Shown in pieces: positions 27,411 through 35,830 of a stretch of DNA of 64,000 bases. Source of the DNA: Nostoc sp. MG11 (lineage in GTDB: Bacteria; Cyanobacteriota; Cyanobacteriia; Cyanobacteriales; Nostocaceae). Under the pieces are notes generated by a model. It ran no database searches, was not told where the DNA came from, and was given only the letters and a program-made list of their open reading frames with translations. Position 1 is the stretch's first letter. The number at the start of each line of letters is the position of its first letter. Where the stretch lies: positions 496,001-560,000 of the forward strand of contig NZ_JACXXN010000001.1 of NCBI RefSeq assembly GCF_014904695.1, written 5' to 3'. The position numbers were made by a program, and so were the translations under genes.

Positions 27411-28607
27411 ATGACCAATACTGTTAGTCACAACGGGTTAAGTCCGCAGTTAAAAATGTCTTCTGACTTAGTTTCTTCTGAACGCCAAAGTAATGAAGTA
27501 AAATTTAGTCAGAATCAAAGTAAAGCAGTCGCACAGTCACAAGTGCAACTGTCTTCAGATGGACTGCAAATTATTCATGCTACGACTGGGCGTGTAAGAA
27601 TCCGCGTTAGTGAAGATAGTTTTAACTCAAGACTAGAAAGTATATCCCAACATTTACGGCAACAGTGTGGGGTGAAGGAAATTGTAATCAATCAGCAAAC
27701 GGGCAGTATGATTGTCACTTATGACGAAAATCAGCTGTCATTGTCGCAGGTGTTGGAGATACTGCAAAAATTTGGTATTCACCAATCTCAAACTTCGTCT
27801 GAGTCTGTCAGTGAGATGGATGCTTTTGCTGTATGGAAATCACTTGATTTTTGGAAAGAGCAGTCTATTTCATTTATTCCCTTAATAACAGGGTTGGCAG
27901 TAACCGGAGGACTAGGAGTCAGCGGTTTGGCCGCGATTTCAGTCTACATGATTACAGCAGATGCAACTCGTCGGGTGATGAATTATCTGGAGCCGCAAGT
28001 TTCAGGAGCAAAAATCAGCAAAACTTCTCAAACAACCGCTTTTACAAAATCTCTGCAATCCCCCTTATCAACTGGAGAAGGTAAACCTCGAAAGAAGGAT
28101 AAGAATACCTCGCAACCTTTATCAACAGAAGAAGAAAGCAAATCTGTCTTTGTTGATAAAGGTAATGAGTTTACAGCACCAGCAAAAATTGCTTATAGAG
28201 TAGTCCATGCAATTGAGGGACGCATTAGGTTTAGTGTGCCTCGACTTGCTGAGGATCGTGCCTACGCGAGGCGACTAGAGAGATTAATGAAAAGCGATCC
28301 CTTAGTGTTGAGTGTGCGCGTGAATTGTGACGCAGCATCGATCGCGATCGCTTATCAGTCTAGTGAGATTAACATAACTCATTGGGTGAATTTGATGGAG
28401 TTGGCTTTGCAAACGAACCCACCTAATAATCTGATTAAAATAACAGAGCAGCAACCACCTCCAGAGCCAGTTAGTCAGTCTACTGAACGTATGCAAACCA
28501 CAACGGTTTTGGCAGGACAAACTCTAAATATATCGAGTTTATGGGCTGATTTAAAGCCTGCATCTCTGTCTTATTCCTTAGCCTTGATGGCGAACTTTCC
28601 CTTATAG
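27411..28607 (+). CDS. Two HMA2-like domains with hydrophobic segment, P-type ATPase accessory protein
   Basis: 398 residues. It contains two HMA-type ferredoxin-like domains without the CxxC metal site: one near residues 50-105 (IIHATTGRVRIRVS) and one near 260-320 (VVHAIEGRIRFSVPRL). Between them is a hydrophobic stretch (LITGLAVTGGLGVSGLAAIS, about 155-180) that looks membrane-associated. It is the first of five same-strand genes in the P-type ATPase cluster. The family's role is not established; an accessory or regulatory partner of the ATPase is inferred from context and shared domains. Confidence 0.7.
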   Translation: MTNTVSHNGLSPQLKMSSDLVSSERQSNEVKFSQNQSKAVAQSQVQLSSDGLQIIHATTGRVRIRVSEDSFNSRLESISQHLRQQCGVKEIVINQQTGSMIVTYDENQLSLSQVLEILQKFGIHQSQTSSESVSEMDAFAVWKSLDFWKEQSISFIPLITGLAVTGGLGVSGLAAISVYMITADATRRVMNYLEPQVSGAKISKTSQTTAFTKSLQSPLSTGEGKPRKKDKNTSQPLSTEEESKSVFVDKGNEFTAPAKIAYRVVHAIEGRIRFSVPRLAEDRAYARRLERLMKSDPLVLSVRVNCDAASIAIAYQSSEINITHWVNLMELALQTNPPNNLIKITEQQPPPEPVSQSTERMQTTTVLAGQTLNISSLWADLKPASLSYSLALMANFPL

Positions 28608-28638
28608 ACGAGTTCTATCAGGAACACTGGAGGAAAAA

Positions 28639-29421
28639 ATGGAGGACTCTACATTACACTCAGTTCCAAAATCTACCATTCACACCTGCACGCAACCGAT
28701 GAAGGTAGTTTATAGCATTACTTATGCAGTTGCCGGACAAGTAGGATTTTATGTACCTCAAATTAGCGAAAATCACAAATATCAGCAACGCCTGCTAGCG
28801 TTGCTGCAAGCTGAACCTTGGGTAATTAGTGAGCAAATTAATCCCATTGCTGGATCTATTGTCATTACCTATATGCCAGGGGTAATGTCAGATATTGAGA
28901 TGCGATGGCATTTGATTAGTCTCCTTCAGACTGCTAGCGATGCAGAAGCGGCAGTTGAGCAAACAACCACAGAACCAGCTATTTCAAACTCAGAACCGCA
29001 GCTTATTACCCATCCCCAACAAGCTCGTCAACTAGCTCAACAGCCTGCATCAGAACCGGAGCTTGTTACCCATCCCCAACAAGCTCGTCAACTAGCTCAA
29101 CAGCCTGCAAAAGTTGCGTATAACATTGTTCATGCGATTCCAGGAAGAGTGCGGTTTCGCGTACCTCAAATTGCTTCAGATCCCAAATACGTCCAACGTT
29201 TAGAGGCTTTACTCAAAGAAGATCCGGTAGTCACAAGTGAGCGAGTTAATAGGGATGCAATATCAATTGTGATTACTTATAAAACTGGAATGCTCCAAGA
29301 TTCCCAAAAGCAAGTTCAAAGCGTCTTGGAAACGGCAGCATCACATTTAGCTAGTCTAATTGAATCTGCCAGCGATGTAACAGTAGGGATGGCAAGCGAG
29401 AACGGCTCTAAAAGAATTTGA
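28639..29421 (+). CDS. Two HMA2-like domains, soluble; accessory protein of the P-type ATPase cluster
   Basis: 260 residues, start ATG after GGAGGAAAAA. It carries HMA-like domains near residues 24-80 (ITYAVAGQVGFYV) and 165-220 (IVHAIPGRVRFRVPQI), both without Cys. They are joined by an Ala/Gln linker holding a 20-residue tandem duplication (28990-29109). No membrane helix is visible, so it is probably cytoplasmic. Close spacing to the preceding gene (31 bases) supports co-transcription. Confidence 0.72.
   Translation: MEDSTLHSVPKSTIHTCTQPMKVVYSITYAVAGQVGFYVPQISENHKYQQRLLALLQAEPWVISEQINPIAGSIVITYMPGVMSDIEMRWHLISLLQTASDAEAAVEQTTTEPAISNSEPQLITHPQQARQLAQQPASEPELVTHPQQARQLAQQPAKVAYNIVHAIPGRVRFRVPQIASDPKYVQRLEALLKEDPVVTSERVNRDAISIVITYKTGMLQDSQKQVQSVLETAASHLASLIESASDVTVGMASENGSKRI
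28990..29109 (+). repeat. Two 60-bp tandem repeats within a coding sequence
   Basis: Units at 28990-29049 and 29050-29109 differ at few positions, including CAG to GAG and ATT to GTT. They encode two near-identical 20-residue blocks (SEPQLITHPQQARQ and SEPELVTHPQQARQ). A recent in-frame duplication is the simplest explanation. Confidence 0.9.
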
Positions 29422-29537
29422 TCTATCAGCAATACTTATCAGCTAACCAATCTCGTAAGATTGGGGCTATTTTGCTCTCTTGGCGCTATCTTATCTGCGT
29501 GACGAGAGAGATAACCAAGTGTAACCAACCTACATGA

Positions 29538-31808
29538 GTGAAGGGAATGGCAAAAGTTACGGTTCAATTAGCATCGCCGCCAACTATAATTGCTCACGAG
29601 ATTGCAGGAGAACAGAATGGGAAAGTTCGTCTAGCTGATAGCAATGAACATTCCCGCCAGCAGATTCCTCAAGTTACCTCCAGTGTCATCCATGCAATTC
29701 GGGGAAGAGTACGGTTTCATGTGGCTCGATTACGCCATGATATAGACTATGCTCACAGGCTGCAAGGATTAATTCAAAGCGATCCCCTGGTTACAAGTGT
29801 ACGGATAAATACTGCGGCTGCGTCGTTAGTTGTTACTTATAAATGCGATTTGGTTGCAGATGCTCAAATGCGATCGCATTTGAGTCGTTTGATTCTAGCG
29901 GCGAATGACGTAGCAATAACTCCTGCTGCTAACACATCATCAACAGACAACGATGCTAATAAATCCTGGCCTGGTATGCAACTTTCGGCTATGGCTACCA
30001 GTTTAGCTTTGCTAGGAGGGCCGTTAGGCTTGCCCATTCCACCAATTATGATGGTGGGAACCATTGCCTTGGCTACATTGCCTGTTTTCCAAAGAGCTTT
30101 GGATGGCATCACGACGCAGCGTAAACTGAACATTGACTTTTTAGATTTTCTGGCGATCGCGATTACTACTGTCCAAGGTCAATTTCTCACACCATCGCTA
30201 ATGTTGAGTTTAATTGAAATTGGCGAAAATATTCGTGATCGCACTGCCCGTTCTTCTCAATTGCAAACTTTGGATCTACTCAATTCCTTGGGACAGTTTG
30301 TCTGGGTTGAGCGCGATGGCATCAAGCAACAAATTTCCCTGCAAGAAGTGCAGAGCGGTGATACAGTTATTGTTTATCCCGGCGAACAGGTTCCAGTTGA
30401 TGGTAGTATCCTCCGGGGTAAAGCACTGCTGGATGAACAAAAGCTCACTGGCGAATCCATGCCAGTTTTGAAAAAAAAGGGACAGGCTGTTTTTGCCTCC
30501 ACTTTAATGCGCGAGGGACGGATTTATATCTTGGCAGAACGGGTAGGTAATGACACCCGTGCTGGACAAAGTATCAAGTTAATGCAAGAAGCTCCTGTTC
30601 ACGATACGCGCATGGAGAACTATGCTACAAAAATTGCCGAAAAAGCTGTTGTACCAACTTTATTACTAGGTGGGGCAGTGTTTGCCACAACCCGCAACCC
30701 AGCACGAGTAGCCAGTGTCCTTACTCTCGACTTATGTACAGGAATTCGGGTATCTATTCCAACAACGGTTTTGGCAGCTCTGACTTATGCAGCAAAACAC
30801 GGCATTCTTATCCGTAGTGGACGTGCTCTAGAACAACTAGCAGCAGTTGACACAATTGTGTTTGATAAGACAGGGACGCTGACTAAAGGAGAAGTGGCGG
30901 TTGTTGATGTTAAGAGTCTCAATTCCTCAACGCCAAGTTCACGGGTACTAGCATTAGCTGCGGCGGCTGAACAACGTTTAACACACCCAGTAGCCGAGGC
31001 GGTGATGCGCTACGCCGAAGCAAAGCAAGTGATAATTCCTAATCGTGGTCAGTGGAATTACCAACTGGGTTTGGGTGTGCAAGCAGAGATTGACGGAGAG
31101 GTTGTTTATGTAGGCAGCGATCGCTTTTTGCGTCAGCAAGGCGTTGACACCGAACAGCTAAATGGTCATCAAAAAGGGGCAAGTTCAGCGATTTATGTAG
31201 CTAGCAATGGGCAACTTCAAGGTAAGATAAAATATAGTGATGTTCTCCGTCCAGAAAGTCAAAAAGTAGTTGCTCAATTGTTGACGGTCGAAGGTGTGGA
31301 AGTTCACATGCTCACCGGAGATAACAAGCGAACAGCTAAGGCTGTAGCTGCTAAGCTGGGCATTGCGCCAACGCATACTCACGCAGAAGCTTTTCCCGAA
31401 CAAAAAGCAACAGTTGTCCGCAAACTACACGAACAAGGTAAAACAGTTGCATTTGTAGGTGATGGAATTAATGATTCACCAGCTTTAGCCTATGCTGATG
31501 TTTCAGTCTCCTTCGCTAATAGTTCTGATATTGCCCGCGAGACAGCAGACGTGGTGTTAATGCAGAATGACTTGTATGGTTTATTAGAAGCGATCGCGAT
31601 CGCTCGTAAAGCCAGGCAATTAATTCATCAAAATACCAGTATCGTTGCTATTCCTAATTTAGCGGCAATGGCGATCGCTGTGATCTTTGGTCTTAACCCC
31701 TTAGCAGCAACAGTAGTTAACAATGGCTCAACAGTGGTTGCAGGAGTAAACGGTCTGCGTCCAATTCTCAAACCGTCATCAAGCACAACTCTATCACTAG
31801 CAAGATGA
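29538..31808 (+). CDS. Heavy-metal-type P-type ATPase with Cys-free HMA2 domain and atypical metal-site motif
   Basis: 756 residues. An HMA2-like domain is near residues 50-105 (VIHAIRGRVRFHV). Catalytic signatures follow: actuator TGES (near 304), phosphorylation motif FDKTGTLT with Asp443, the THP motif (QRLTHPVAEA) and hinge GDGIND (near 641). In the transmembrane metal-site helix the expected CPC is replaced by LCT (LDLCTGIRVSIPT, Cys near 400). The C-terminal membrane segment (IPNLAAMAIAVIFGLNPLAATVVNNG) also lacks typical copper/zinc ligands. The ion is unknown. The GTG at 29538 and ATG at 29547 are alternative starts with weak ribosome sites. Confidence 0.85.
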   Translation: MKGMAKVTVQLASPPTIIAHEIAGEQNGKVRLADSNEHSRQQIPQVTSSVIHAIRGRVRFHVARLRHDIDYAHRLQGLIQSDPLVTSVRINTAAASLVVTYKCDLVADAQMRSHLSRLILAANDVAITPAANTSSTDNDANKSWPGMQLSAMATSLALLGGPLGLPIPPIMMVGTIALATLPVFQRALDGITTQRKLNIDFLDFLAIAITTVQGQFLTPSLMLSLIEIGENIRDRTARSSQLQTLDLLNSLGQFVWVERDGIKQQISLQEVQSGDTVIVYPGEQVPVDGSILRGKALLDEQKLTGESMPVLKKKGQAVFASTLMREGRIYILAERVGNDTRAGQSIKLMQEAPVHDTRMENYATKIAEKAVVPTLLLGGAVFATTRNPARVASVLTLDLCTGIRVSIPTTVLAALTYAAKHGILIRSGRALEQLAAVDTIVFDKTGTLTKGEVAVVDVKSLNSSTPSSRVLALAAAAEQRLTHPVAEAVMRYAEAKQVIIPNRGQWNYQLGLGVQAEIDGEVVYVGSDRFLRQQGVDTEQLNGHQKGASSAIYVASNGQLQGKIKYSDVLRPESQKVVAQLLTVEGVEVHMLTGDNKRTAKAVAAKLGIAPTHTHAEAFPEQKATVVRKLHEQGKTVAFVGDGINDSPALAYADVSVSFANSSDIARETADVVLMQNDLYGLLEAIAIARKARQLIHQNTSIVAIPNLAAMAIAVIFGLNPLAATVVNNGSTVVAGVNGLRPILKPSSSTTLSLAR

Positions 31809-31881
31809 GATCACGATTTTGAGTAGAGTATGCTTCAAACCTTTACTACAATTTCCCTAATTTACAGGAGGAAATTTAACA

Positions 31882-32190
31882 ATGGCACCTAAAATTACTG
31901 ATTTCGTTGAAGATGCAGGCCCAGTCGGAATTATAGCTGGTATTGGGGCAGTTCTGCTAGCCCCTGTAATAGTTCCCGTTGTAGCTGGAATTGGTAAACC
32001 CCTAGCCAAGTCGATGATCAAAGGCGGACTTGTTGCTTACGAAAAGAGCAAAGGAGCTTTTGCAGAACTGGGCGAAACCTGGGAAGACATTGTAGCCGAA
32101 GCCAAGGCAGAAATTGCTGAAGACAAGCAAAATCCAGCTTTTGAAGCTGTTAGCACCCCTGTTGACACTACAGCAGATAATGGTGCGTAA
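31882..32190 (+). CDS. DUF5132-family small membrane protein
   Basis: 102 residues, start ATG after an AGGAGGAAA ribosome site. One hydrophobic, Gly/Pro/Ala-rich helix (residues 14-39, GPVGIIAGIGAVLLAPVIVP) is followed by a basic stretch (KPLAKSMIKGG) and an amphipathic helix with acidic residues (TWEDIVAEAKAEIAE). DUF5132 genes often accompany HMA2 and P-type ATPase genes. The layout recalls the PacL small chaperone-scaffold proteins of mycobacterial metal ATPases, but the C-terminal metal-binding motif of PacL1 is absent here. A partner of the ATPase is therefore inference. Confidence 0.78.
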   Translation: MAPKITDFVEDAGPVGIIAGIGAVLLAPVIVPVVAGIGKPLAKSMIKGGLVAYEKSKGAFAELGETWEDIVAEAKAEIAEDKQNPAFEAVSTPVDTTADNGA

Positions 32191-32202
32191 GAAAGAATCA
32201 CA

Positions 32203-32232
32203 TGTAGAGACGTTACATGTAACGTCTCTACA
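32203..32232. repeat. 30-base perfect palindrome
   Basis: Half-site TGTAGAGACGTTACA is followed immediately by its exact reverse complement TGTAACGTCTCTACA. The related palindrome at 51869-51897 shares the GTAGAGACGTT arm. It lies just after the DUF5132 stop and could act as a transcription-stopping hairpin. Confidence 0.85.
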
Positions 32233-32359
32233 GGGTTTCGGGTTTTATTTATGTAGTTCATTTACCTGAAATCTGCTGTATCTCCCTCTGCTTCCCCTAC
32301 TCACTAAAGAAGTTCTTCTTTGTCATAGGTTCAAAATCTAATCACAGGAGGGCGGCTGT

Positions 32360-32947
32360 GTGTTGAGAAATAATCACGGTCATCTTGCCAAAATGTCTAA
32401 AGTTATCAAGCAAACAACCTCAAAAACAATAAAAACTCCAGCTAAACATATATACACAAAAATTGTCAGCAATACCCCAGGTAGGCTAAGAATAAGAATT
32501 GCTCGACCCTATTGTCAAGCAAAGGAAATGCAACGCATTGCTAGTGCATTAGAAGCACAACCTAACATTAGTCAGGTAGGGACTAACATTTATCATGGTA
32601 GTATTCTTATCAACCACGATGGGAAAGATGGCAGTTTAAAAAATGTTTTTGCCACTCTACAAGATATAGGGCTGATTTTTGACAGTATTACCCAAAGCGA
32701 CTCTGAGGCAGCAATGGGCGTCACGAATGCAGTTGTAGACCTAAATAAAAAAGTCGAACTAGCAACAAACGGTGCAGTTGATTTGCGCTTTCTCTTCCCT
32801 CTAGGACTTAGTATTCTTGCTGCTAGGCAGTTAATAGCTAAGGGTCTGCAATTTGAAATTATTCCCTGGTACGTATTAGCATGGTATGCCTTTGATAGTT
32901 TTATGAAACTACATGGCACGAGTCAAGGACAGCCAAGTAGCGATTGA
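32360..32947 (+). CDS. HMA2-like domain protein with C-terminal membrane segment
   Basis: 195 residues from the GTG at 32360, which has an AGGAGGG ribosome site eight bases upstream; the ATG at 32393 is an alternative. One Cys-free HMA-like domain (residues about 32-90, IVSNTPGRLRIRI) is followed by a hydrophobic C-terminal half (LRFLFPLGLSILAARQLIA) likely to insert in the membrane. It closes the run of five same-strand genes linked to the P-type ATPase. The function is unknown; a metal- or membrane-associated accessory role is inferred. Confidence 0.7.
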   Translation: MLRNNHGHLAKMSKVIKQTTSKTIKTPAKHIYTKIVSNTPGRLRIRIARPYCQAKEMQRIASALEAQPNISQVGTNIYHGSILINHDGKDGSLKNVFATLQDIGLIFDSITQSDSEAAMGVTNAVVDLNKKVELATNGAVDLRFLFPLGLSILAARQLIAKGLQFEIIPWYVLAWYAFDSFMKLHGTSQGQPSSD

Positions 32948-33027
32948 TATGATTTCAGGTCATTAATGAGTATCAAAAACTCATTGTTATATTCCAAAAA
33001 ATATCTCCTCCACTCCTCACTTCCCTC

Positions 33028-33651
33028 CTAAGTCAGCTCTAGCCCACCTTGATAGCCAGTAACAATACGACCACCATTCTTGAGGATGTGAACTTCTATC
33101 TGGTCACTCGCCCAAGTAATTTGGTCTTGGAAGGCTGGGTTAAGTACATGAACCCGCTGATTACTAGAAGAAACGGGGGAGTTGGGAGAATTAAGTGCTA
33201 GAGTTTGCACAAAAGGCCCGTCAATTAGGATATCTAATTGTTCTAATAATGCTTGGGAACCTGGCGGTGCAGATTCAGACTGTAGCTGCTCAAGAGTAAA
33301 CCCAGTAAAAGACATCACATTTAATCCCGCAGCTTTTACCTTCCTGGCTAAAGACGCTAATGTAGGCGCTTGCCAAAAGGGTTCTCCACCAGAGAACGTC
33401 AAACCTGTATTGTGGGGATTGCTGAGAATGTTCTTTGCAAGGGTATCAATAGCTATCAGCTGGTTAGTCTCAAATGACCAAGAGTCAGGATTAAAGCAGC
33501 CAGGACACTCACGAGGACAACCCTGCACCCAAACAACAGCACGACAACCAGGCCCGTTGACCTCTGATTTATCAACGTAACCCATGATGTTGAGATAGCC
33601 AGGGGGAATTTCTGTGAGTGCTAGCGATGGGTCAGTTGGCTTAGTTTCCAT
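33028..33651 (-). CDS. Radical-SAM activase-like protein (NrdG/pyruvate-formate-lyase activase type)
   Basis: 207 residues. The iron-sulfur motif is CPRECPGC (spacing C-x3-C-x2-C), preceded by GCRAVVWVQG as in NrdG-like activases. LTFSGGEPFWQ is the conserved GGE motif that helps bind S-adenosylmethionine. Such enzymes make glycyl radicals in partner enzymes; no nrdD or glycyl-radical gene is in the window, so the client is unknown. Minus strand, convergent with the HMA2 cluster and therefore probably not part of it. Confidence 0.85.
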   Translation of the reverse strand: METKPTDPSLALTEIPPGYLNIMGYVDKSEVNGPGCRAVVWVQGCPRECPGCFNPDSWSFETNQLIAIDTLAKNILSNPHNTGLTFSGGEPFWQAPTLASLARKVKAAGLNVMSFTGFTLEQLQSESAPPGSQALLEQLDILIDGPFVQTLALNSPNSPVSSSNQRVHVLNPAFQDQITWASDQIEVHILKNGGRIVTGYQGGLELT

Positions 33652-33912
33652 CTCTTTAACTCCTTTTAACCGTTGCCTGTTAACCGCTAATATATCGAAG
33701 CCATAGCTAGTAATGCTGTTACAAGAGTTTCCATTGTCTTGTGCTGGCTTGCTATCAATAGTGATGAGTAGCTGAGTTAGAATTTCTCTCCCCTGCTCCT
33801 CACTGCTCCTCAGTCCTCAATCCCCAATCAATATTGCAAATTAATTTCAGCGATCGCTACCTACTTCAGCGGTTAGCGCTACTATGGCTATATATTTTTT
33901 TAAAGTATAAAT

Positions 33913-35502
33913 ATGACTCAAAGCTTTTACGTGAATCCCTCAAGAGGGAGTGATGTCAACTCTGGTAGCCAACAAACCCCGTTTAAAACGATTACGCAAG
34001 CCCTCAAAGTTGCCACACTCGGCACAAAAATTCAACTAGCAGAAGGGAATTACAATGCCGCCAGTGGTGAAGCTTTTCCTCTGACAGTTCCATCTGGTGT
34101 AACAGTGGTGGGTAATGAAGCTAGTAAAGGCAGAGGTATTGTGATTGAAGGGAGTGGTAACTACCTCAGTCGCACTTTTGCTGGTCAAAACGTCACCTTG
34201 GTACTGCTGACTAGCGCCGAACTCCGGGGGGTAACTGTGACAAATTTAGCTAGTCGTGGTAGTGGTGTCTGGGTTGAGTCAACCGCTCCTACAGTAGCTA
34301 ATTGCACCTTTACCCAGTGCAAGCGTGAGGGAGTATTTGCAACAGGTGATGCTAACCCAGTTATTCTAGGTAATGTTTTTAGTGAGAATGCAGCCAATGG
34401 AATTGCGATCGCGAGAAATTCCAAAGGTCAAATTAAAGGGAATACCTGCGTTAAAACAGGCTACGGCATAGCAATTAGTGATACAGCATCACCCACACTT
34501 CTAGAAAACAAAATTTACGAAAACCGTTCTGGGATAGTCATCTCTGGTAGTGCGCGTCCTGTGCTACGTAATAATCTCAGCGAAAACAATACTGACGATG
34601 GTCTGACAATAATTGCAACTGCCTTTCCTGATCTCGGTAGTACCAATAATCCAGGCGGGAACATCCTACGCAATAACGGTAAATTTGATTTGCAAAATGC
34701 TAGTTCCAACAAGCTGGTTTTGGTAGGAAACCAAATAAATCCGGCTAAAGCCACGGGAAACTTAGAGTTTGAAGATAGTTCAGTTCCTATCCTGACACCA
34801 ATACCCGCACCTACTCCCACACCCTCCCCGATATCCACCACACCTACACCAACACCCGCACCTACTCCCACACCACCTATACTCGTACCTATACCCATAC
34901 CCACACCAACCCCTACACCCAGCTTTATTGATTTAAGCGATATTGCTAATCATTGGGCAGCTGCATTTATTCGAGAATTAGTTAAACAGGGAATAGTCAA
35001 CGGTTTTCCTGATCGCACGTTTAAACCTGATGCTACAATGACGCGATCGCAATACGCAGCCTTACTTGTAAAAGCTTTCAATCCATCGCCAAACCGCGCT
35101 GTGAGCAAATTTAAGGATGTACCAGATAATTTCTGGGCATCCAAGGTAATTCAGCAGGCGTATCAAGGTTTATTTCTCTCTGGTTTTCCCGATAACACCT
35201 TCCGCCCTAACCAGAATATCCAGCGCGTGCAAGTTATAGTCTCTCTAGTCAATGGACTGGGGTTATCTGCTAATAGTACGACCATCAAAGCTTTCGATGA
35301 CCAAGCAAAAATTCCCGATTATGCCAAAGATGAAGTAGCAAAAGCTACAGAAAAGCAGATTATCGTTAATCACCCGAACCTCAAGCAACTCAACCCTACC
35401 CGCGATGCTACACGCGCTGAGGTAGCAGTAATGGTGTATCAAGCTTTAGTAGATGCTGTCCGTGTAGCGGCGATTAACTCGCCTTATTTAGTGACTGCTT
35501 AA
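33913..35502 (+). CDS. DUF1565 beta-helix protein with SLH-domain anchor
   Basis: 529 residues. The N-terminal ~290 residues are a right-handed parallel beta-helix (DUF1565; repeated short strands with NxF and GIxIxxS turns, e.g. FYVNPSRGSDVNSG). A Pro/Thr-rich linker (about 295-335, PTPTPAP units) joins to SLH-type domains (FIDLSDIANHWAAAFI; FKDVPDNFWASKVI) that bind the cell wall. Despite no obvious signal peptide it should act at the cell surface, so export may use a non-classical route or a missed start. The substrate is unknown. Confidence 0.85.
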   Translation: MTQSFYVNPSRGSDVNSGSQQTPFKTITQALKVATLGTKIQLAEGNYNAASGEAFPLTVPSGVTVVGNEASKGRGIVIEGSGNYLSRTFAGQNVTLVLLTSAELRGVTVTNLASRGSGVWVESTAPTVANCTFTQCKREGVFATGDANPVILGNVFSENAANGIAIARNSKGQIKGNTCVKTGYGIAISDTASPTLLENKIYENRSGIVISGSARPVLRNNLSENNTDDGLTIIATAFPDLGSTNNPGGNILRNNGKFDLQNASSNKLVLVGNQINPAKATGNLEFEDSSVPILTPIPAPTPTPSPISTTPTPTPAPTPTPPILVPIPIPTPTPTPSFIDLSDIANHWAAAFIRELVKQGIVNGFPDRTFKPDATMTRSQYAALLVKAFNPSPNRAVSKFKDVPDNFWASKVIQQAYQGLFLSGFPDNTFRPNQNIQRVQVIVSLVNGLGLSANSTTIKAFDDQAKIPDYAKDEVAKATEKQIIVNHPNLKQLNPTRDATRAEVAVMVYQALVDAVRVAAINSPYLVTA

Positions 35503-35586
35503 TTTGCAAATTAGTTTTGTGGGGTGGGCCGAAAAGCCTACCTTCACAGACTAAAAAACAAAAAAGATGAAAAACTGGGTTAGATA

Positions 35587-35760
35587 TCAAACTAACTCGT
35601 CAGGATTTACACCCAATTCTCTCAACTTAGCTGCCAAACGTTCTGCTTGCGCTTCTGCTAGCTGTGTTTGTTCCTGACTTTTCCCGTTCCGCAAAACCAA
35701 GCTGGCTATACGATTTATGTCCTGTAAATCTCCGTACCCCGTATCGTTCTTTAGTGTTTA
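35587..35760 (-). pseudogene. C-terminal remnant of an Uma2-like or similar Nostoc nuclease gene
   Basis: A minus-strand frame ending at 35587 encodes NRIASLVLRNGKSQEQTQLA then EAQAERLAAKLRELGVNPDELV. The AERLAAKLRELGxNPDEL ending is typical of Uma2-family and related proteins in Nostoc. No upstream catalytic part is present within the window, so this is a truncated gene. Assignment to Uma2 rests on this tail alone. Confidence 0.6.
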
Positions 35761-35794
35761 AAAATCCCAATTTTATACTAGATTATTTTTATAC

Positions 35795-35830
35795 ATGAGT
35801 TTTTATATGAGTTTTTATATGAGTTTTATA
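35795..35830. repeat. Tandem 12-bp repeat, three units
   Basis: Two perfect head-to-tail copies of ATGAGTTTTTAT (35795-35806, 35807-35818) and a third near-copy. AT-rich intergenic DNA, likely copy-number variable. Confidence 0.8.

Noticed and set aside
33028-33651. Radical-SAM gene as part of the HMA2/ATPase system
   Set aside because: Opposite strand and convergent, so a shared transcript is impossible.
34515-34904. Gly/Val-rich minus-strand frame
   Set aside because: It is the shadow of the Pro/Thr linker of the SLH protein.
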